64,000 nt of DNA from Puffinus mauretanicus. Lineage: Eukaryota; Chordata; Aves; Procellariiformes; Procellariidae. Of this stretch, positions 10,231-24,239 are shown piece by piece (the stretch's first letter is position 1; each line of letters starts with the position of its first letter). The DNA lies in NCBI GenBank assembly GCA_023333565.1, contig JAJKFH010001094.1:3162001-3226000 (forward strand). Direction: 5' to 3'. Both the position numbers and the translations under genes were made by a program. The notes under the pieces were generated by a model that ran no database searches, had not been told where the DNA came from, and worked only from the letters and a program-made list of their open reading frames with translations.

Positions 10231-13200
10231 AGCCATGTGACACTGAAAAAATAGCGCTTTCGGGGGAAAATGCAAGCACTTGGACGAGGGGAGGGGTGGC
10301 AGCGGTGCCTTCGCCTGCTGTCCCAGCCCGCCTGCCAGCCTCCCCGGCGCCCTGCCCGGCTCCCTGGCCTTCACCTCACACTGCAAAACAGGACTCCTCG
10401 CTGCCTCCATCCTTGCCCCTCATCCCCCGTCCTCCCCCTGGGCTCCGTGTCCCCAGGTCTCCCACCGCAATGCACACTGCGGTTCAGAAATAGCAAGAAC
10501 TAGGATGCCAAAACTTATTTGTTCCAATATGTCCATCCTTCAGGAAATGATACATCCTGACAAGACACCTTGCCTTTTTCTAGTCCCACAGATTGGTCCT
10601 CTGGTATTAAAAAAGTCTGAGAAACCATAAATAACATTATCATGACCATTTTCCATCAAGTCAAAAGGTGGGGCTGGCTCTCAGGAAAAGTGTATATATT
10701 TAAGTTGTTGCCATCACAATGTCAAATACTTCATATGCACCTTTGTTCATAACCTGGCTCGCAACGAAGCCAAAGTAAAGATTTGTTACTGATGTAGATG
10801 ATTTAGCCAGGTACCTAAGCTCGGGCTACCCTAAGCGCTTGAGAATTCCCACAAAAATCAATGGTCTTGAAGAAAGGCATGCTTGCTGATGGAAATGAAA
10901 GGCTGGCCTTTGATGCTGTGCATTTCATAAAGCTTCCCTTAGTCTCGCCATTGAAAACATTCATTTTATTACAAAACAAGGCTGCAGGTATTTGTGGTTT
11001 GGGGCGATTTGGTTCATGAGTCGTTTTAGAAACAAAGAGAAGGCAGTCTTATCTGACCCAAAGGCCACTTCAACCCAAATTTCCTAAGATTCACTGGGGT
11101 TTTTTTTCACCTGGAAATCTTCTCTGGGTGCAAAGAGGTACCTTTGGAGAGGTGCCTATAGTGTATGGATGTCCCAGGCATGCTCGGACCAATCGCACTG
11201 GCAATCCCAAACACGCTCATTTGTGTGCACGTTTTACAGCACCGGCCCAGTACACCCCGACTTTCAGGACAGACACAGTAGTCAGATGCTTTCACGGTGA
11301 GCGAGAGGTGCACATCATCCAACCTGCCATGCACGCCCGGGCCGGCGGGTCCCCCACACCGTGCACTGTGGGGAGTCAGAGGCGAGCACTGGGACCCGAT
11401 GGAAAGGACGGCAGTCTGTGAGCCTGGTGCCACGACTCCCTAGCCGGCAATTTCACCGCGTACCAACGGGCAAATCTGCCCCTACTCAGAATGAGGAGCA
11501 CTTGGTTGCCCAACCGATACTGCTGACAGGCGTAGCGCTACGTGGGGAGGAGGCATGTGCAACAGCAGGATCTGAAAACAGATGTCAAGAGCTGATATTC
11601 TTGCACCTTTTTTCATGATATTATGATAATGGCGATATGGTACTGTGGATGTCTTGTTTTATATATACATATATACCAGGGCGGTCATGGTGTACAGAAT
11701 GTTTAGGCAAACCTCTTGTCCCTTTAGAGGTCCATTTAAGAGCTATATTATTCCTTCAGCCCATAGTTCCCTTCTCTCTTTTTCTGCTTATTGCCTATTC
11801 CTTTGTATTTTTGCAATCAATTTTTTTCTGAAACATTTTTTTTCCTCTTTGCATAATGAAAGCCCTTAAAAGTAACAGGGGAAATTAACCAACATACAAA
11901 GTGCTACTTTATAAAAGAAACAAATTAATGGAAAATCGTGTTTGTCTAACCATTTATAATTCTGTATTGATGATCTTAAGATACTAATTTTAACAATAGG
12001 TAGAAAAGATGTTCGAAAAGGGGCATGATTTTAAGTTGAGGGTAGCCCTTCAAATCAGTATTCCTCTTGGACTTTTGAAAAAAGAAATTCCTATTTCCTG
12101 AGAGTTTGGACGTCTTGTCATGTCATAAAAATATATTTCCTCTTTCTTTTTTTCATTTTATTCTGATTCACACCAGCTCTGTTCAAGACACACATTTCTG
12201 ATTCAAGATAAAAAACCCCAAACATTTCACTACACTCAACTCCACCAAAATTAAGACAGTCAAGAAATTTTAAAAACTAAAGAGCAGACAGAATGCTTTG
12301 AGCTCTGCTTATGGGAAAAAAAAAAAAAGACTCCTGACGCATTTCTGAGCAGTGAAAGTCTTGAGAGAAGGGAAGCAACAACCAAGGTTTCTGCCTGTGC
12401 CTGTCTGAATGGTCAGGCCAAGCAGAAAATAAAAACCGACGGAGAGTGGGTGACACTTGCCATTTGAAACATATTGTAAATGTTTCAACACCTTGACAAT
12501 GAAGCACATAACAGAAGCTTAGAGCATCCAAGACCCTTCAGCTAAACAAAATGAAAATGGGCAGCTCTGTTTAGGGAGGTGCCTTTCTTAACATCTTTCA
12601 TGTCTGCTTCAGAGGAATCGTACTTGAAAGACGCAACAGCAAGACAAAAACTATATATTAATAAAATGTAATGATTTTTCCACACATCTGGATTGCCCCT
12701 CCAAGAGAAACTGACCTCTGAGATTTGTCAATGATGTTTCCCTGCAAATAGGAATTGGCTCCTGCAGAAGACCTGTTGTCAGTGCCAAAACCCATCTCTC
12801 TGACAGAAGTTACCACAACCACAGGACATTTCTGCCAAAAGTTATATCACGCACAATACTCCTGCATTTCTTCAGCCTACCTTATGTCCTCACTTTCTTC
12901 TCAGCCTATGCCTTGAAAATTACAGGCCTCCAGGCTGTGCGCTTATATTCCCTTTTTGTTGCACCCGTTGTTCCAGGAAAGCACAATCAGAAGGAGCAGG
13001 CGCTCTGCTGCCCTAAGCTGCAATGCAAAAGACCTGATATGAAGTCACACCAAGAGCTGGTCTTCTCACCACTCCCAGTTGCACCACCCTCCACTTCCTC
13101 TCCAATCCCAGTGAATACTTGGTCTCTGGAGATCACTGTCTCCAGCTTTCTTGGTATCCGCTACCCTTTGGGCTTCCCACCCCCTCACACGCACACAATT

Positions 13201-15559
13201 TGGAGCATCAGCACCCAGCTCCCCCTCAGCAGCCAGACACCCACCTAGCTGTTGCTGGTTATCCAGGTAAGTGTCACCCCCTAGCAGATAAAGCTATCAA
13301 GATAATAATGTTTTTGCCAATAGGCAAATACCTTATTGGAATAAATTCTATGAAATGGGCACATCTGCTGTGTTTTCCCAGGGGCAACCTCAGGGAGCAC
13401 GGGTGGAGCACTAGAACATGGAGCAATCAAACTGATTCCTGGTCATTTACGCAGTATCCATCACAAGAGAACTTGGCCAGTGCATCTTGCTCCCACCCGT
13501 GCAACCCTCTTGTTGCATGGCTCTCTAGTACAGCAGAGAGGTCTCAAGAGGTAGCTGGTGGCAGAAAAAGAGGGGTATGAGGTGGTACCATGTCAACATC
13601 CTCTGTCTGTAGAAGGAGCAGCTGGGGGTACAGGGAAAGTTGCATGGCCTAGGGTGGGATGCAGAACAGGGGTGTGGAGGTGACCAAATTTGGGAGGGAT
13701 ATAACGGTCAGGGCAAAAACCTTAACTGCAGTACCAAGAGGGAATTGATGTAGGGAAGGCAAATGGGTAGATGGGGCCTGAGCAGGGAAAGAACTAATTA
13801 GTTGGAATCTCTTAGTTTTGAAAGAAACTATAAACCGATGTTCCACTGCACACTAGTCTAATTTAGGTCTTTAGGTGGAAGCCAAATTTTTTTTACTTTT
13901 CTGTGAGAAAGGCAGTATAGTACCTGCTATATTCCTGGAGGAAGACTGGGAGATGGACTACCGAACTTTAATAAAAAATTTGGAGCCAATATCATGATTT
14001 TTCTTGCAGTCTGCTTGCAATTTTTTACCCTTCTAGGCTAATGGCAATATAACATAACATTGTGATGTTGTGGAACATACCTAAACTTACATAAATATTG
14101 CAGACCTCAAGTTTGTTATTTACTTACTCATAATTCTTTGCATTTCATTTATCTTGTAAGATTAAAACTTATGAATTTCACTATCAATTTCCCTTTCAGA
14201 ATTTCTTTTGCTGACACATTTCAGTTTCCAGCCTCACAGAGAATTTTTGCTTTGCTTTAGATTCTTTCATTATTTGGATTTTTGATTGTTATTAATGCCA
14301 TTGAAAAAAATGGAAAATTGTCAGCAAATATCCAGATTTTTCAAAATAACAACCCTCATTCAAGAGTCTGAATTTTCTAAGGATGGTCATTGTAGCCCTT
14401 CACAGACTTTGTCACACATCATTCCTTCCGGTGGTCCTTAGCAAGGAATCTCTGTGCCTTTCTACTTCTTCTAATAACATTGGGGATCCTGCTAGATTTC
14501 AGTGGAAGAAGGACTGATCCCTAGTGATCAGGATTATCTTTCTACTCTAGCAGATCATCTCTTATCCACCATCCTCTTTCTCTGAATGTCTAATCTAACT
14601 AATCTAGCTAGCTATTTATACCATATTCATCACTAGGTTTTTTGAATGCTGCACAATAAAATCAAGCGGGTCAAGGCCCAATGATTTTTTTTCCCCCCTT
14701 CCATCTTAAATACGTAAGGATTTATTTTATTTTATTTTATTTTTTTAACTCTGCTGTGATTGCTGAAGGAAAACTGAGGCAAAAAGCTAGGTTTTACACA
14801 TGGACAAAGAGAGTATTAGTTTCTGCAGGAATTTCTGTACTTTTGGGATGGCTACATAGAAAGCCTGAGCTCTCCAGCTCTTAAATATATACTTTTGTTC
14901 AAGATACTTTTACCCTCTCTGACTTCAGATGTATGGTTGCATTAAAACACTTCATTATTATGAACATCATTTTAATAAGAAAAATGTTTTGGTTTTTTTG
15001 TTGTGTGATATTTTGGTATATGACCATAAACATACCAAACAAACAAGCAGAGTGAGTTTCCTTTGCTATTTAAAAGCACCCTATGCATGTTAATTACCAG
15101 GCAGGGAGTATACAGGGAAAAGCACGGTCTCTCTAACAGGCTACATCCAATAAAGACACCAAAATCATAACATTCCATGCAGAACAAGCATAAATAATCT
15201 GTTTATCTCCTTTTTGCGATGCTATAATAAGAAATGAAATTGCTAACAGTGCTGATATTTAGGTTGTTATAATTAGATAGATCATCATTAACATCCTCTT
15301 TAAATGATCTGGGATACTTTCAACCTCTCTCTAGGGAGTTGTCTCAGCTTCCCTTCCCGACTGAGCCGTTGGACTACGTGTGAAAGGATTTAGCAGTATT
15401 TTGCAGGGTGTAGTTACAAGCCCTATTACAGGAGATGGAGTTTATATAGACTCTTCTGGCAGAATTTAAACCAGTTCCTTGAATGAAATAATCTTTATCA
15501 GAAAAAAGACAGTTTTTTCCTAGCATATCCAATCCTACTTTAACATTGCCTAGTTCTCT
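10231..15559. other. gene-free stretch beside the CpG island
   Basis: No gene is recognised. From about 11150 to 11540 the sequence keeps a modest CpG content and forms a shore of the island. The rest is AT-rich unique sequence. The longest frame (153 codons at 13119-13580) is unrecognised, has a composition like its non-coding surroundings and is taken as chance. A lone plus-strand donor, CCAG|GTAAGTG, lies at about 13267, but no matching exon start is convincing. A pentanucleotide repeat is at 14721-14746. Confidence 0.5.
14721..14746. repeat. (TTTTA)n microsatellite
   Basis: Four to five TTTAT-type pentamers followed by a short T run. Confidence 0.8.
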
Positions 15560-16108
15560 TGGTTTCGGCACTGGGATAGAGTTAATTTTCTTCCCAGCAG
15601 CTGGTATAGTGCTGTGTTTTGGATTTAGGATGAGAATAATGTTGGTAACACAGTGATGTTTTAGTTGTTGCTGAGCAGTGCTTACACCAAGCCAGGGACT
15701 TTTCAGCTTCTCATACTGCCCTGCCAGCGAGGAGGCTGGAGGTGCACAAGCAGCTGGGAGGGGACACAGCCAGGACAGCTGACCCAAACTGGCCAAAAGG
15801 ATATTCCATACCATATGTTGCCATGCTGAACAAAAAACTGGGGGGGAGTTGGCCGGGAGGGCGGGACCACTGCTCAGGAACTGGCTGGGCATCAGTCAGC
15901 AGGTGGTGAGCAATTGCATTGTGCATTACTTGTTTTGTATATTATTTTATCATTATTATTATTTTCCCTTCCTTTTCTGTCCTATTAAATTGTCTTTATC
16001 TCAACCCACGAGTTTTACCTTTTTTCCGATTCTCTCCCCCATCCCACTGGGGCGGAGTGAGCAAACGGCTGCATGGTGTTTAGCTGCCTGCAGGGTTAAA
16101 CCATGACA
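15560..16108 (+). mobile_element. solo LTR of an avian endogenous retrovirus
   Basis: This block of about 549 bp begins TGGTTTCGGC and ends in CATGACA, so it has the TG...CA ends of an LTR. I recognise the body from LTRs common in many non-chicken bird genomes: the start after TGGTTTCGGC, the GGGAGTTGGCC stretch, the GAGCAATTGCATTGTGCAT stretch and the late GTTAAACCA block. A poly(A) signal, ATTAAA, is at 15984-15989, which sets the plus orientation. The TATA position at about 15826-15838 reads only as an A-rich run, so its promoter is probably weak. The flanks show no retroviral internal sequence and no second LTR, so it is a solo LTR left by recombination. No clear target-site duplication is visible. 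Frames crossing it on the minus strand are antisense artefacts. I do not assign a database subfamily name. Confidence 0.88.
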
Positions 16109-18119
16109 CCAGTATAGTTGTGTCAGTCATGGGTGGGAAATACCACATACATAAAAGATCTGCCAAAATGTCTTTTTTTTTTCAGTTGTTAATGCAGTGA
16201 ATTGGAAATACACATTCTGAGGTGAAACATGGCATTCAGATACTCCCCTAGGAAATGACTAGGTTTTTCCCTAAGCCTTAAATCTACTAGCCAACATTTT
16301 AAAGTTAAAGCATTCTCAAATACCATGGAAAGCTTGCAGTCTTCAGGCTTTTCGTCAGCCTCTTGAATAATTATTTCAGTAGCTGGTGGATGTCCATTGT
16401 CATAGTACAAATGCACATACAAGGGATTTGTTTGCTTTTTTTAAGGGCAACAGGAAAAATAGGTAAATGGGATCTAAGTAATTTCATCTTGACCTTACAT
16501 ATCTATAATGAGACTGCTTACTGAACGTTTGCAAATATCTTTTTCATGAAGTTTTAATGCTCTACTACTACACCACTAGCAGAGCATCCCCAGGTAAAGT
16601 GTGACAATAACGGTTGTAAACCAGGTAGCATTCCATGGGCGTTAAGGAGCCCCTGAGAACTGCTAGTTTATCTTCTCTGGCCACCTGGGTGCAAACTCCA
16701 ATCTAGTCAGGAATCCAGCCAGTTTACTGGCCTTAATCTGTCCTCGGTGGACATTTGTCCTTACAGAAAGACAGAACGCAACATATTTGATGATATCTAG
16801 TCAGGAGACATCTGGGATTAGCGAATCTAAAGCATGAATTTCTCATCCACCAAGACCTCATGTGATACATCTATTTACACCTACCTCTCTCAATCTTTCA
16901 GTCTGACATCTATCTGTCCATACCGGTTGCTGGCTTAGTCCCATTGTGAATGGGACTGAGCTGTGCACCCACCAAATGGATCAAATAAAATGCATATACT
17001 GCACCAGATGGTACTTCGAAGGGACTGTCGGTGACTTTGCTCCCACCTTTACCCCTGGCATTACCCCCCGTATCAGGCTACGGTTCAGAAATACAGTAAG
17101 TCTAGCTTCTAGTACTTCAATATAAAGCTATTCTGTTGGTAGAAAGTCAGGACATCAAAAAATACTAACGATCTTGATTAGTCAGGATTTATACCAGGTG
17201 AGAGATTTTTCTGTTTCCCTGCAACCAGCATAAAACCAGCACAAGCTCTGTACCTGGTAAATTCAGCAGAAAGGTGGTCAGGTGCCCATGGCAGATCAAG
17301 TTATTGCTGGTGTGTGACCCAGCAGCATGCACAGCTCTCATTAATGACAGAGGACAGCAGTCCCATGTACACACGTGCATACACACACGTATACAAAAAT
17401 GCTTTTATAGCCTTTCATTTTCCTATAGCTATTTTTCCTTGCATGTCATTTACGTCAGACTATTTGAGTCCTCTCTTTTCTTCTTCTGTAATGAAGAACA
17501 TTCACAAGAGCCTGGGAGGAGCGGATTAGCAGGAGACTTGCACTGTTTATGAGGGAGTAACCTGAATTACACCTCTTTGCTCCCCAGATTGGAGATTTGG
17601 GTAACGCCTTGCCTATGTACTGTTAGCAAAACAAGACAACCAAACGTGGGATCCCAGGATCACAACTATATGCCCCCCTTTTTTGAAAATATCCTCATAT
17701 TTAGTTCTTTGGTACTACCTTTTAAATTTCTCAGTTGAAAAACTGAGAAAGATAAAATACAGTAAAGTTGAGTTCCCTCCATCCAGATGTGAGGTCCTGG
17801 ACTGAAATACTGAGCAGATAGTTCTCAAAATTACACCTAGTTAGTTATACAAAGTGAAAGTTTGGAGGGGAGCCCCATGGTGCAAAACCAGCCGTCCCCA
17901 GCACCGGTCTGGCTGTGATCCCCACCGCTCACAGTCTGAAGTCGAATACAATGCCAGCTGGTAGCTAACAGTGACTGAACTTTCTGGCTCTTTTCAATGT
18001 CCTTCAGCAAGCCAGGGCATCCAGGGACCTGCAAGGCTTAAGTGAAAGCAGATGTCATATTTTTACCATTCGTGTCAAATACGAATCTTGCCTCCCAATT
18101 CAGTATCAAGGCTCCCAGG

Positions 18120-18265
18120 TTTCACTGAAGTCGGTGGAATTTTTGCCGTAGGCTTTGGTGGGCATGAGTGACGTAATTGCAACGGTAAATTCTGTTGAAT
18201 TTACTGGAGTTACCCACACACTTGAAGTAAATGGTAATTTTTTGTATGTTTGCAGGATTTCATCC
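18120..18265. repeat. degenerate ancient amniote repeat
   Basis: Contains CACTGAAGTCGGTGGAATTTTTGCC, partly repeated further on as TTGAATTTACTGGAGTTACCC and CTTGAAGTAAATGGTAATTTT. The motifs ACTGAAGTCAATGG and GGAGTTAC are typical of a short palindromic repeat family I know from turtle, crocodile and bird DNA. Divergence is high and the ends are not clear. Confidence 0.35.
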
Positions 18266-21200
18266 TAAGGAAGCTATTTGGAAAATAAGGAATAGAGGAC
18301 CATTTTCCTTCTGAAATTTTGTTACTTTGTCAACATGTCTCAAATTTGTCAACAGTTGGCAGGAATATCTAAAAAATACTTAACAAATTGGAAGAGCTGC
18401 ATGTTATTTTGCTTGAGCCTAAAAGGTTTCCGTCCTGCAGTGCTCAAGCAAACAAAAAGTCTGTGAAATTTTACTTGAATAAACATTGTAGGCTGGTGCT
18501 AACTTGTTTTTGGTACTGACACAGCCCAGCAATTGGCCAACCAAGAAAACACCAGACAAGGAAAACAATGTGAGAGGTGCTATAATATGTAGTCCTGCCT
18601 TTCGAGCCAGTAAGACAAAACCAAACACAAGTTTTGAAAAAAATCACAAGTTTTTAGGCAGGAAATACCACTTCACGATCTGTACATTTACCCAGCACAG
18701 TAAGACCAATGCTCCATCAAAGACACTAGAACATTTTACAATGGAGACCAACCATGGTTTTATGATTATCGTCATCAGTTCAAGTAACCACCACAAATAG
18801 CTACAGAGAAAAAGCAAGCTTGCAGAATATCTTAAAGTGAAAAAATAAGCTATTAAAAATAAGACAAACAAACTAGAAAAAAACCCAAGCCACAAAGAAT
18901 CATTCCACGTATTCATTTTACATGCATTTAGAGTGAAGCACAATCCAAAAGAAGAATGCCAAATACCGTAAATGTGCATCTATCCTATGTTCATTGTAAA
19001 CTTTCAACTTTTCCCTTTCCAAAAGCATAGCCATGGTGCATATGGATGAGTCCCTTTTCTTTTCCTTGATTTACTATTTTACACTCTCAACTTTATTCTG
19101 ACCTTACTTTTTTTTGTTCAGGTTGTTGAACTATTAAACTAGATTTGGAAATTAGTTACTTGACATTTGTTAATAGGAGCACAAACGGGATCTAAACCAC
19201 TTTCATTTTTATATAGCTTTCTGAATATGTTGTGTGAATGATGCACATGGTACCACACAGTACATAATCACAACAGAGACGTCAAAGTGTTCGAAACCAA
19301 TCGAAAACATCATGAGATGTGCTTAAAAAAGAAGATTAAAATACAACTGAAATACTACTGAAATCTTCTCAATTCCTTCTGGTTATTCAATTAGTGAAGC
19401 GTATGCTATAAAAATTGAAACTGCACTAGACTTGCAAGTTTTTCTTTGCAACTGCGAAGGCAGGGAGGACACAGTTAAAGCAGAACGATAGCTGACGCTC
19501 GCATGATTCTGGGATCTGGAGTTTGAAGAGAGAGAAATAAGTACTCATAAAAACCCACATGATATAGCGGGATACCTGAGCTAAGAATTGGAAATCTGAA
19601 GACACTGCACAATGGAATTTAACAACGCTGACAGGAATCGAGGGAAGGTACTTTTCATTTTCCTAAGTAGATAAAGCAGAGGAAATTCATAAGCAGAAGA
19701 CAGTAACATGATCAAAAGATGACAGGGAGCTCTACTCATCCTTCACCATATACAGCTTCATGACTACTCATACCATGGCCCAGACTTCGATAAGATCAGC
19801 TAATGGATGGAAAACAGGAAAGCAAAGAAACAAGATAGAAATTATGCTGGTGAGCAGATGAGGGCTTTATGAAGAACTTGCAGCCATGATACTGTCTCCT
19901 TCACCTAAATGTATATAAAAACATTTGGTCAGTGCACTCCACTGTTCACAAGAGCTTCTTCCTCACTCATGCTTGTGAGCAGACATCATGTCAACTCCAC
20001 TTTAACAGGCTAAAATCTTGTCCTCCAGTTTGAACTTCCCATCTGGACATCCTTGACGGTCCTTGCGTTGTGATTCACCCCTCCTAAAACAGGTGACTCA
20101 GACAGGGTAGATGAATCATTCTCTGGAAGTCCAGGGCCGATTAATCTTGCCGACCGCAAGGAAGTCACGGGAGGAGGTTAGGTGCAGGCATCCGGCTGCC
20201 CTCGCACTGCCTGGTGAGACAAATCCCACCTGGGCTCTGACCTTGCAGCTCGCTGAGCAGTGCTTTCTTCCATCTGTGGTTCCTTCCTGGCAGCCAGTGA
20301 CCTCATCTCTGACTTCTGCATTTGCCCTCTTCACCTTTGCCTGATAAAAGTGCCCCATACAATACTTCCACTATAATAATATAAAAAGAACTCTGCTTAT
20401 GAAGCCTCCTCAACAGCATAGACTACTGCAAGCAAATCAAGACTGTCCTTTGTCCTCTATACTGGCTTCCCAAAGAATCCCAAAGAATATGAGATTCCTC
20501 GGCTTACTGTAGCTAAAAAACATGCCTCATGCTTCGAGGTGATAACCACAATAATAACATCATTTCTCAGACACTCTGGAGCCTACCAGAGTGAACCTTG
20601 TTTGTATAGGAAACTGGGGTAACACCGAGAAACAATCTTTACTGTCTTCTGTTCCAACCGCAAAGCTGCGAGCTTCTACCTGCCATCTCCATACAGGGAG
20701 GAGAAGCACAAACAATTAAAACCAAACAGAAAACCTCCAACCGTCAAGGTAGACCTCCAAAGTCTGTGTGCAGTAAGACAACAAACAGGGTTTACTCAGT
20801 GAGGCTCTGTGAGGCTTGGAAAAAGTACGACTTATGAGCAATAGGGAGGAGGAATCATTCTGACGTGGAGTAGAGGAAAACTTAATTTATGGTTATGCCC
20901 CCCAAATCCCATTTAGAAGGCTAAAGCATGATTAATTTGTTCTACCGTGTTGGGTTGTGCAAGAGGATGTGCTGAGCCCTAAGGTACAAGCAGTCTAATA
21001 TCACTCACTCTATCAAACCATTAAAAGCTCCTTCCTCCAGAGCCCAGCCTACTCAAGGAGGTTACAGACAGCTAGCAATCTACCTTTGGTCTACGATCTT
21101 AGATGAAATTGTATCACTCCTTATATCTATTCATAAAGAACAGAAGCAATGGCCAGAGAACACACACTTTATTAAAAAATTCTTGGATCATACATAAATT

Positions 21201-22807
21201 CTTTTGGTATTGATATTCTTTACATACCACACAAAGAGCAGCATATCTTTATGGTCTAACCCAGGCAATTTCCATGGAGCAGGGAGAAAATGTGTTGGCT
21301 TCAGAGTCACAGAAGCATTATACATTTATGCATACTATTCCGGTAAGCTTTTTATAAGCCCAGGTATCAAACTGTGATTGATTGGTGTGCTCTGCTCCTT
21401 CTGCCCGGGCTTAGGTCAGTGCGCCATATTCTGCAGTCCTTATCCAGTTGCCTTTCGGTTTTTTTACTGCCTGAGTCTGGGAGACATCAGTGAGAAAGCT
21501 GCCTTCAGCAGAATAAAAACTTCAAAAACTGGTCCTGTGTTTGGTCTGCTATCTTTTGAAAAATCTGTTGAGACTTGTGGTAAAAAAATGAGGCTGTAGC
21601 TTGTCCAGACCCTGAGTTTTGAACAGCACAGACCGAAACACAGAGCCAAATCAGCGGCAACTCTTTCCGCACCCCAGATATAGCAAAAAACCAAAATAGG
21701 AGCCTATTCTGCAGAGAAGGACAAGGACTCCTTGCCTCTTCCCAAGCATGTAAAGACATGAACTTTGCAATGTGGCCTGCAAGCAGCAAACGTGAGCCCC
21801 TCAGGGCTGGAAGGAGCTCAGGGACTTACTGAGGTGCCTTCCTTCCCAGGGCTCTGTCGGAGGTTCCCTCTCCTACAGGGAGGGAGTGCCAGCAGGAATG
21901 CTGCTCCTGGTGCTGAGCAGCCACTTGGCAGAGGATGAGAGCCGTCCTTGCAGGTAGACCAGCCTCAGGACGTTGTGGGGCTTTACAAATCAAAGCCAAT
22001 GCCAGCACCGTGGACTCAGAGCAAGGCAGCCCAGCTGCAAGCATTCCGAGCCGGCTTCCGAATATGCCTGAGACGGGGCCTTGGTGGGGGTGAGTGAGGC
22101 AGTGGTGAGTCTGCAGGTGATAAAGGCATGAATCACAGGAATGAGGTCTGCTTTGGAGAGGAGGTAACAGGAGATAAATGTGAGGAAAAATGTCCTTCTC
22201 AATTAGTCTTGGATTCCAGTTATCCAGCAAGAAATGGAAAGCTAACCAGAACTGGGAACATGAGTAATAAGTGGCAGGGACACACCCTCCCAAAGGGGCA
22301 GATATTATCCCTACCATAACTCCTGATTGTTTTCCCCGCTTTATTAACAGCAAAGCGCTCTTATCTGGATGGCACCGCAGCCAGCTGGCCCTCCTCCATG
22401 CCCCAACCTTGCATGCCAGAGGAGACAATCAACCCTTCCAACCAAATCGGTAAAGACAAAAACACAGAGCTGCATTTTATCTGCAAAACCAAAGACACAC
22501 AACAACCCAAGTGTCCTCACTACCTGCCCCATCTACACGTAAAACAACCTGCTCCCTAAAGTGGATCTGGCAGCTCCAAAACTGAAGGAGAAACCCTCTT
22601 GTGTTTAGGGTCAGACGGATAAAGGACCTCAAGGTCCTGCCACAGAGAAGCTTTTGGTGAGCTGAAGGGCACATGTGTGGACTGCTCTGCCTTCAGCAGG
22701 TTCCCTTGCACTTATTCCCAGGTCATCCCAGGTCAGTTGTGAAGCTGCTTCTACTTGGACTCCATTCCATGGGCTGAGAAACCCCTCCTTTCTATAGGGG
22801 ATAATGC

Positions 22808-22826
22808 TTTTTTTTTTTTTTTTTTT
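22808..22826. repeat. run of 19 T
   Basis: A pure T run followed by GCAG. The context looks like a strong pyrimidine tract with an AG, but no exon follows it. On the minus strand it would be an A run, but nothing upstream of it looks like a retrocopy. Confidence 0.85.
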
Positions 22827-24029
22827 GCAGAACATCAAAGATGCCTGAACATGTTCTGGCTTGTACAACAGACCCATAGTGATTTTCATCATCCTGGATA
22901 AAATAGATTAAACAGCAATGTTTTCCTGATAAAGGATGTAGAATTATGGGATTCATACAATAAAATCTCAATCTTTGTTACTTCTGGAGTTATTTCTTCA
23001 GTGTACAACTGAGACGAGCGTACCACTCTGCTAGACACAATACTCATGAAGCTGAAGCTTATACCATTTAGCCTATTTCAATGCCAATCTTACTTTGCCT
23101 CACCTTTCAAAAAGCTGAAGATTTCACAACTTGTTTCTCTTAACTAAAAGGAAAAAAAAAATTTTCACCAAGGCAACCCTGATGACAACCAATGGGCTGC
23201 CAAGAAAAATAAAATAAATATGTATTTCTCTGAAACAACGTTATCCTTCCCCACAATACTGACCTCTGAGACAAGGATTGCTTTGAAAGCATCAGCTCCC
23301 TCATGCTATTTAAAGATGGGGGTAGGGAAAAGTTTTTCAAACAGTGTCAGGCTGGACATGGTCCACCTTTCATCATATTTCAAATGCATTGCCTTTGAAA
23401 TGCAGGTAGAGTAAACTACCTGACACCCACCTTCTCACATCATTTGCTAAGGTTTTTCTTATCGTATAGAAATGTTACATCTGTTATTGAAGATTCAAAC
23501 ATACAACGGTATACAGACTTACATTTGCACACACACAGATACGCAGTATTTCTAATCTAAAACTGGGAAGACTCCAGATATATTTGTGGCTAGGCCAGAG
23601 TCCAAATCTAGGAGGGGGGGGAAAAAAGTGCTCAAAAAGTTAAAATTTTCAAAGATAGACTATTTAGACAAACACATCCTGTTAATTTTAGTGCAAGGTG
23701 AATATCTAAATACCCAAGCTGGCTTTGAGAATGTCAGCCTTAATCTCTTTGTGAATACGTTTCTAGATTTCCTTTCTCATCTGACTGAAAAAGCCTAAAC
23801 TCTCCTTTATAGTGCTCAGAACTTTTCCTTGCTGTAATTGTGTTACTGCATACAAACCAGGAGAACCTCAGTATAAACAGGCTGCTCTTATTTTGCTTTC
23901 CAACGTGAGTGACATAAAAAAAGAAGAACAAACATTTTTTAATTCTCTAAAGTGTTGGCGTTGGGAAGGGATTCTTTAAAAACAAGTACGCTTGGTTTTC
24001 ATCACGCTAGAGTACATTCAGAGCAATTC

Positions 24030-24085
24030 TGCTGAACTCATTGAAATTATCTCCCTGTAAATCTGGTTTCAGTGAGACAGACTTG
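24030..24085. repeat. degenerate palindromic-type ancient repeat
   Basis: Contains GCTGAACTCATTGAAATTATCTCC, GTAAATCTGGTTTCAGTGAGA and CAGACTTG, which resemble one half of the palindromic repeat seen better preserved at 59914-59996. Ends are unclear. Confidence 0.33.
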
Positions 24086-24239
24086 AACTAAAACAAATAG
24101 ATATTTTTGACTGGTCATTGTCAAGTTAATGTTTTTCATGAGCAAACTCGGAGGGCCAGACTCGCAACCAATTTCAATGTCATTACGTCTGCTTACATTA
24201 TCAGTACATTTGGCTCAGAATCTTTTCAAGTGCTGTATT

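Noticed and set aside
15374..15892. 172-codon minus-strand frame
   Set aside because: Most of it is antisense to the LTR.
21826..22428. 200-codon minus-strand open frame
   Set aside because: It shows no recognisable domain, signal or splice context. A frame this long can occur by chance in 64 kb read in six frames.
22808..22900. A run of 19 T as the tail of a minus-strand retrocopy
   Set aside because: The adjoining sequence shows no gene-like frame or known repeat, and no target duplication is visible.
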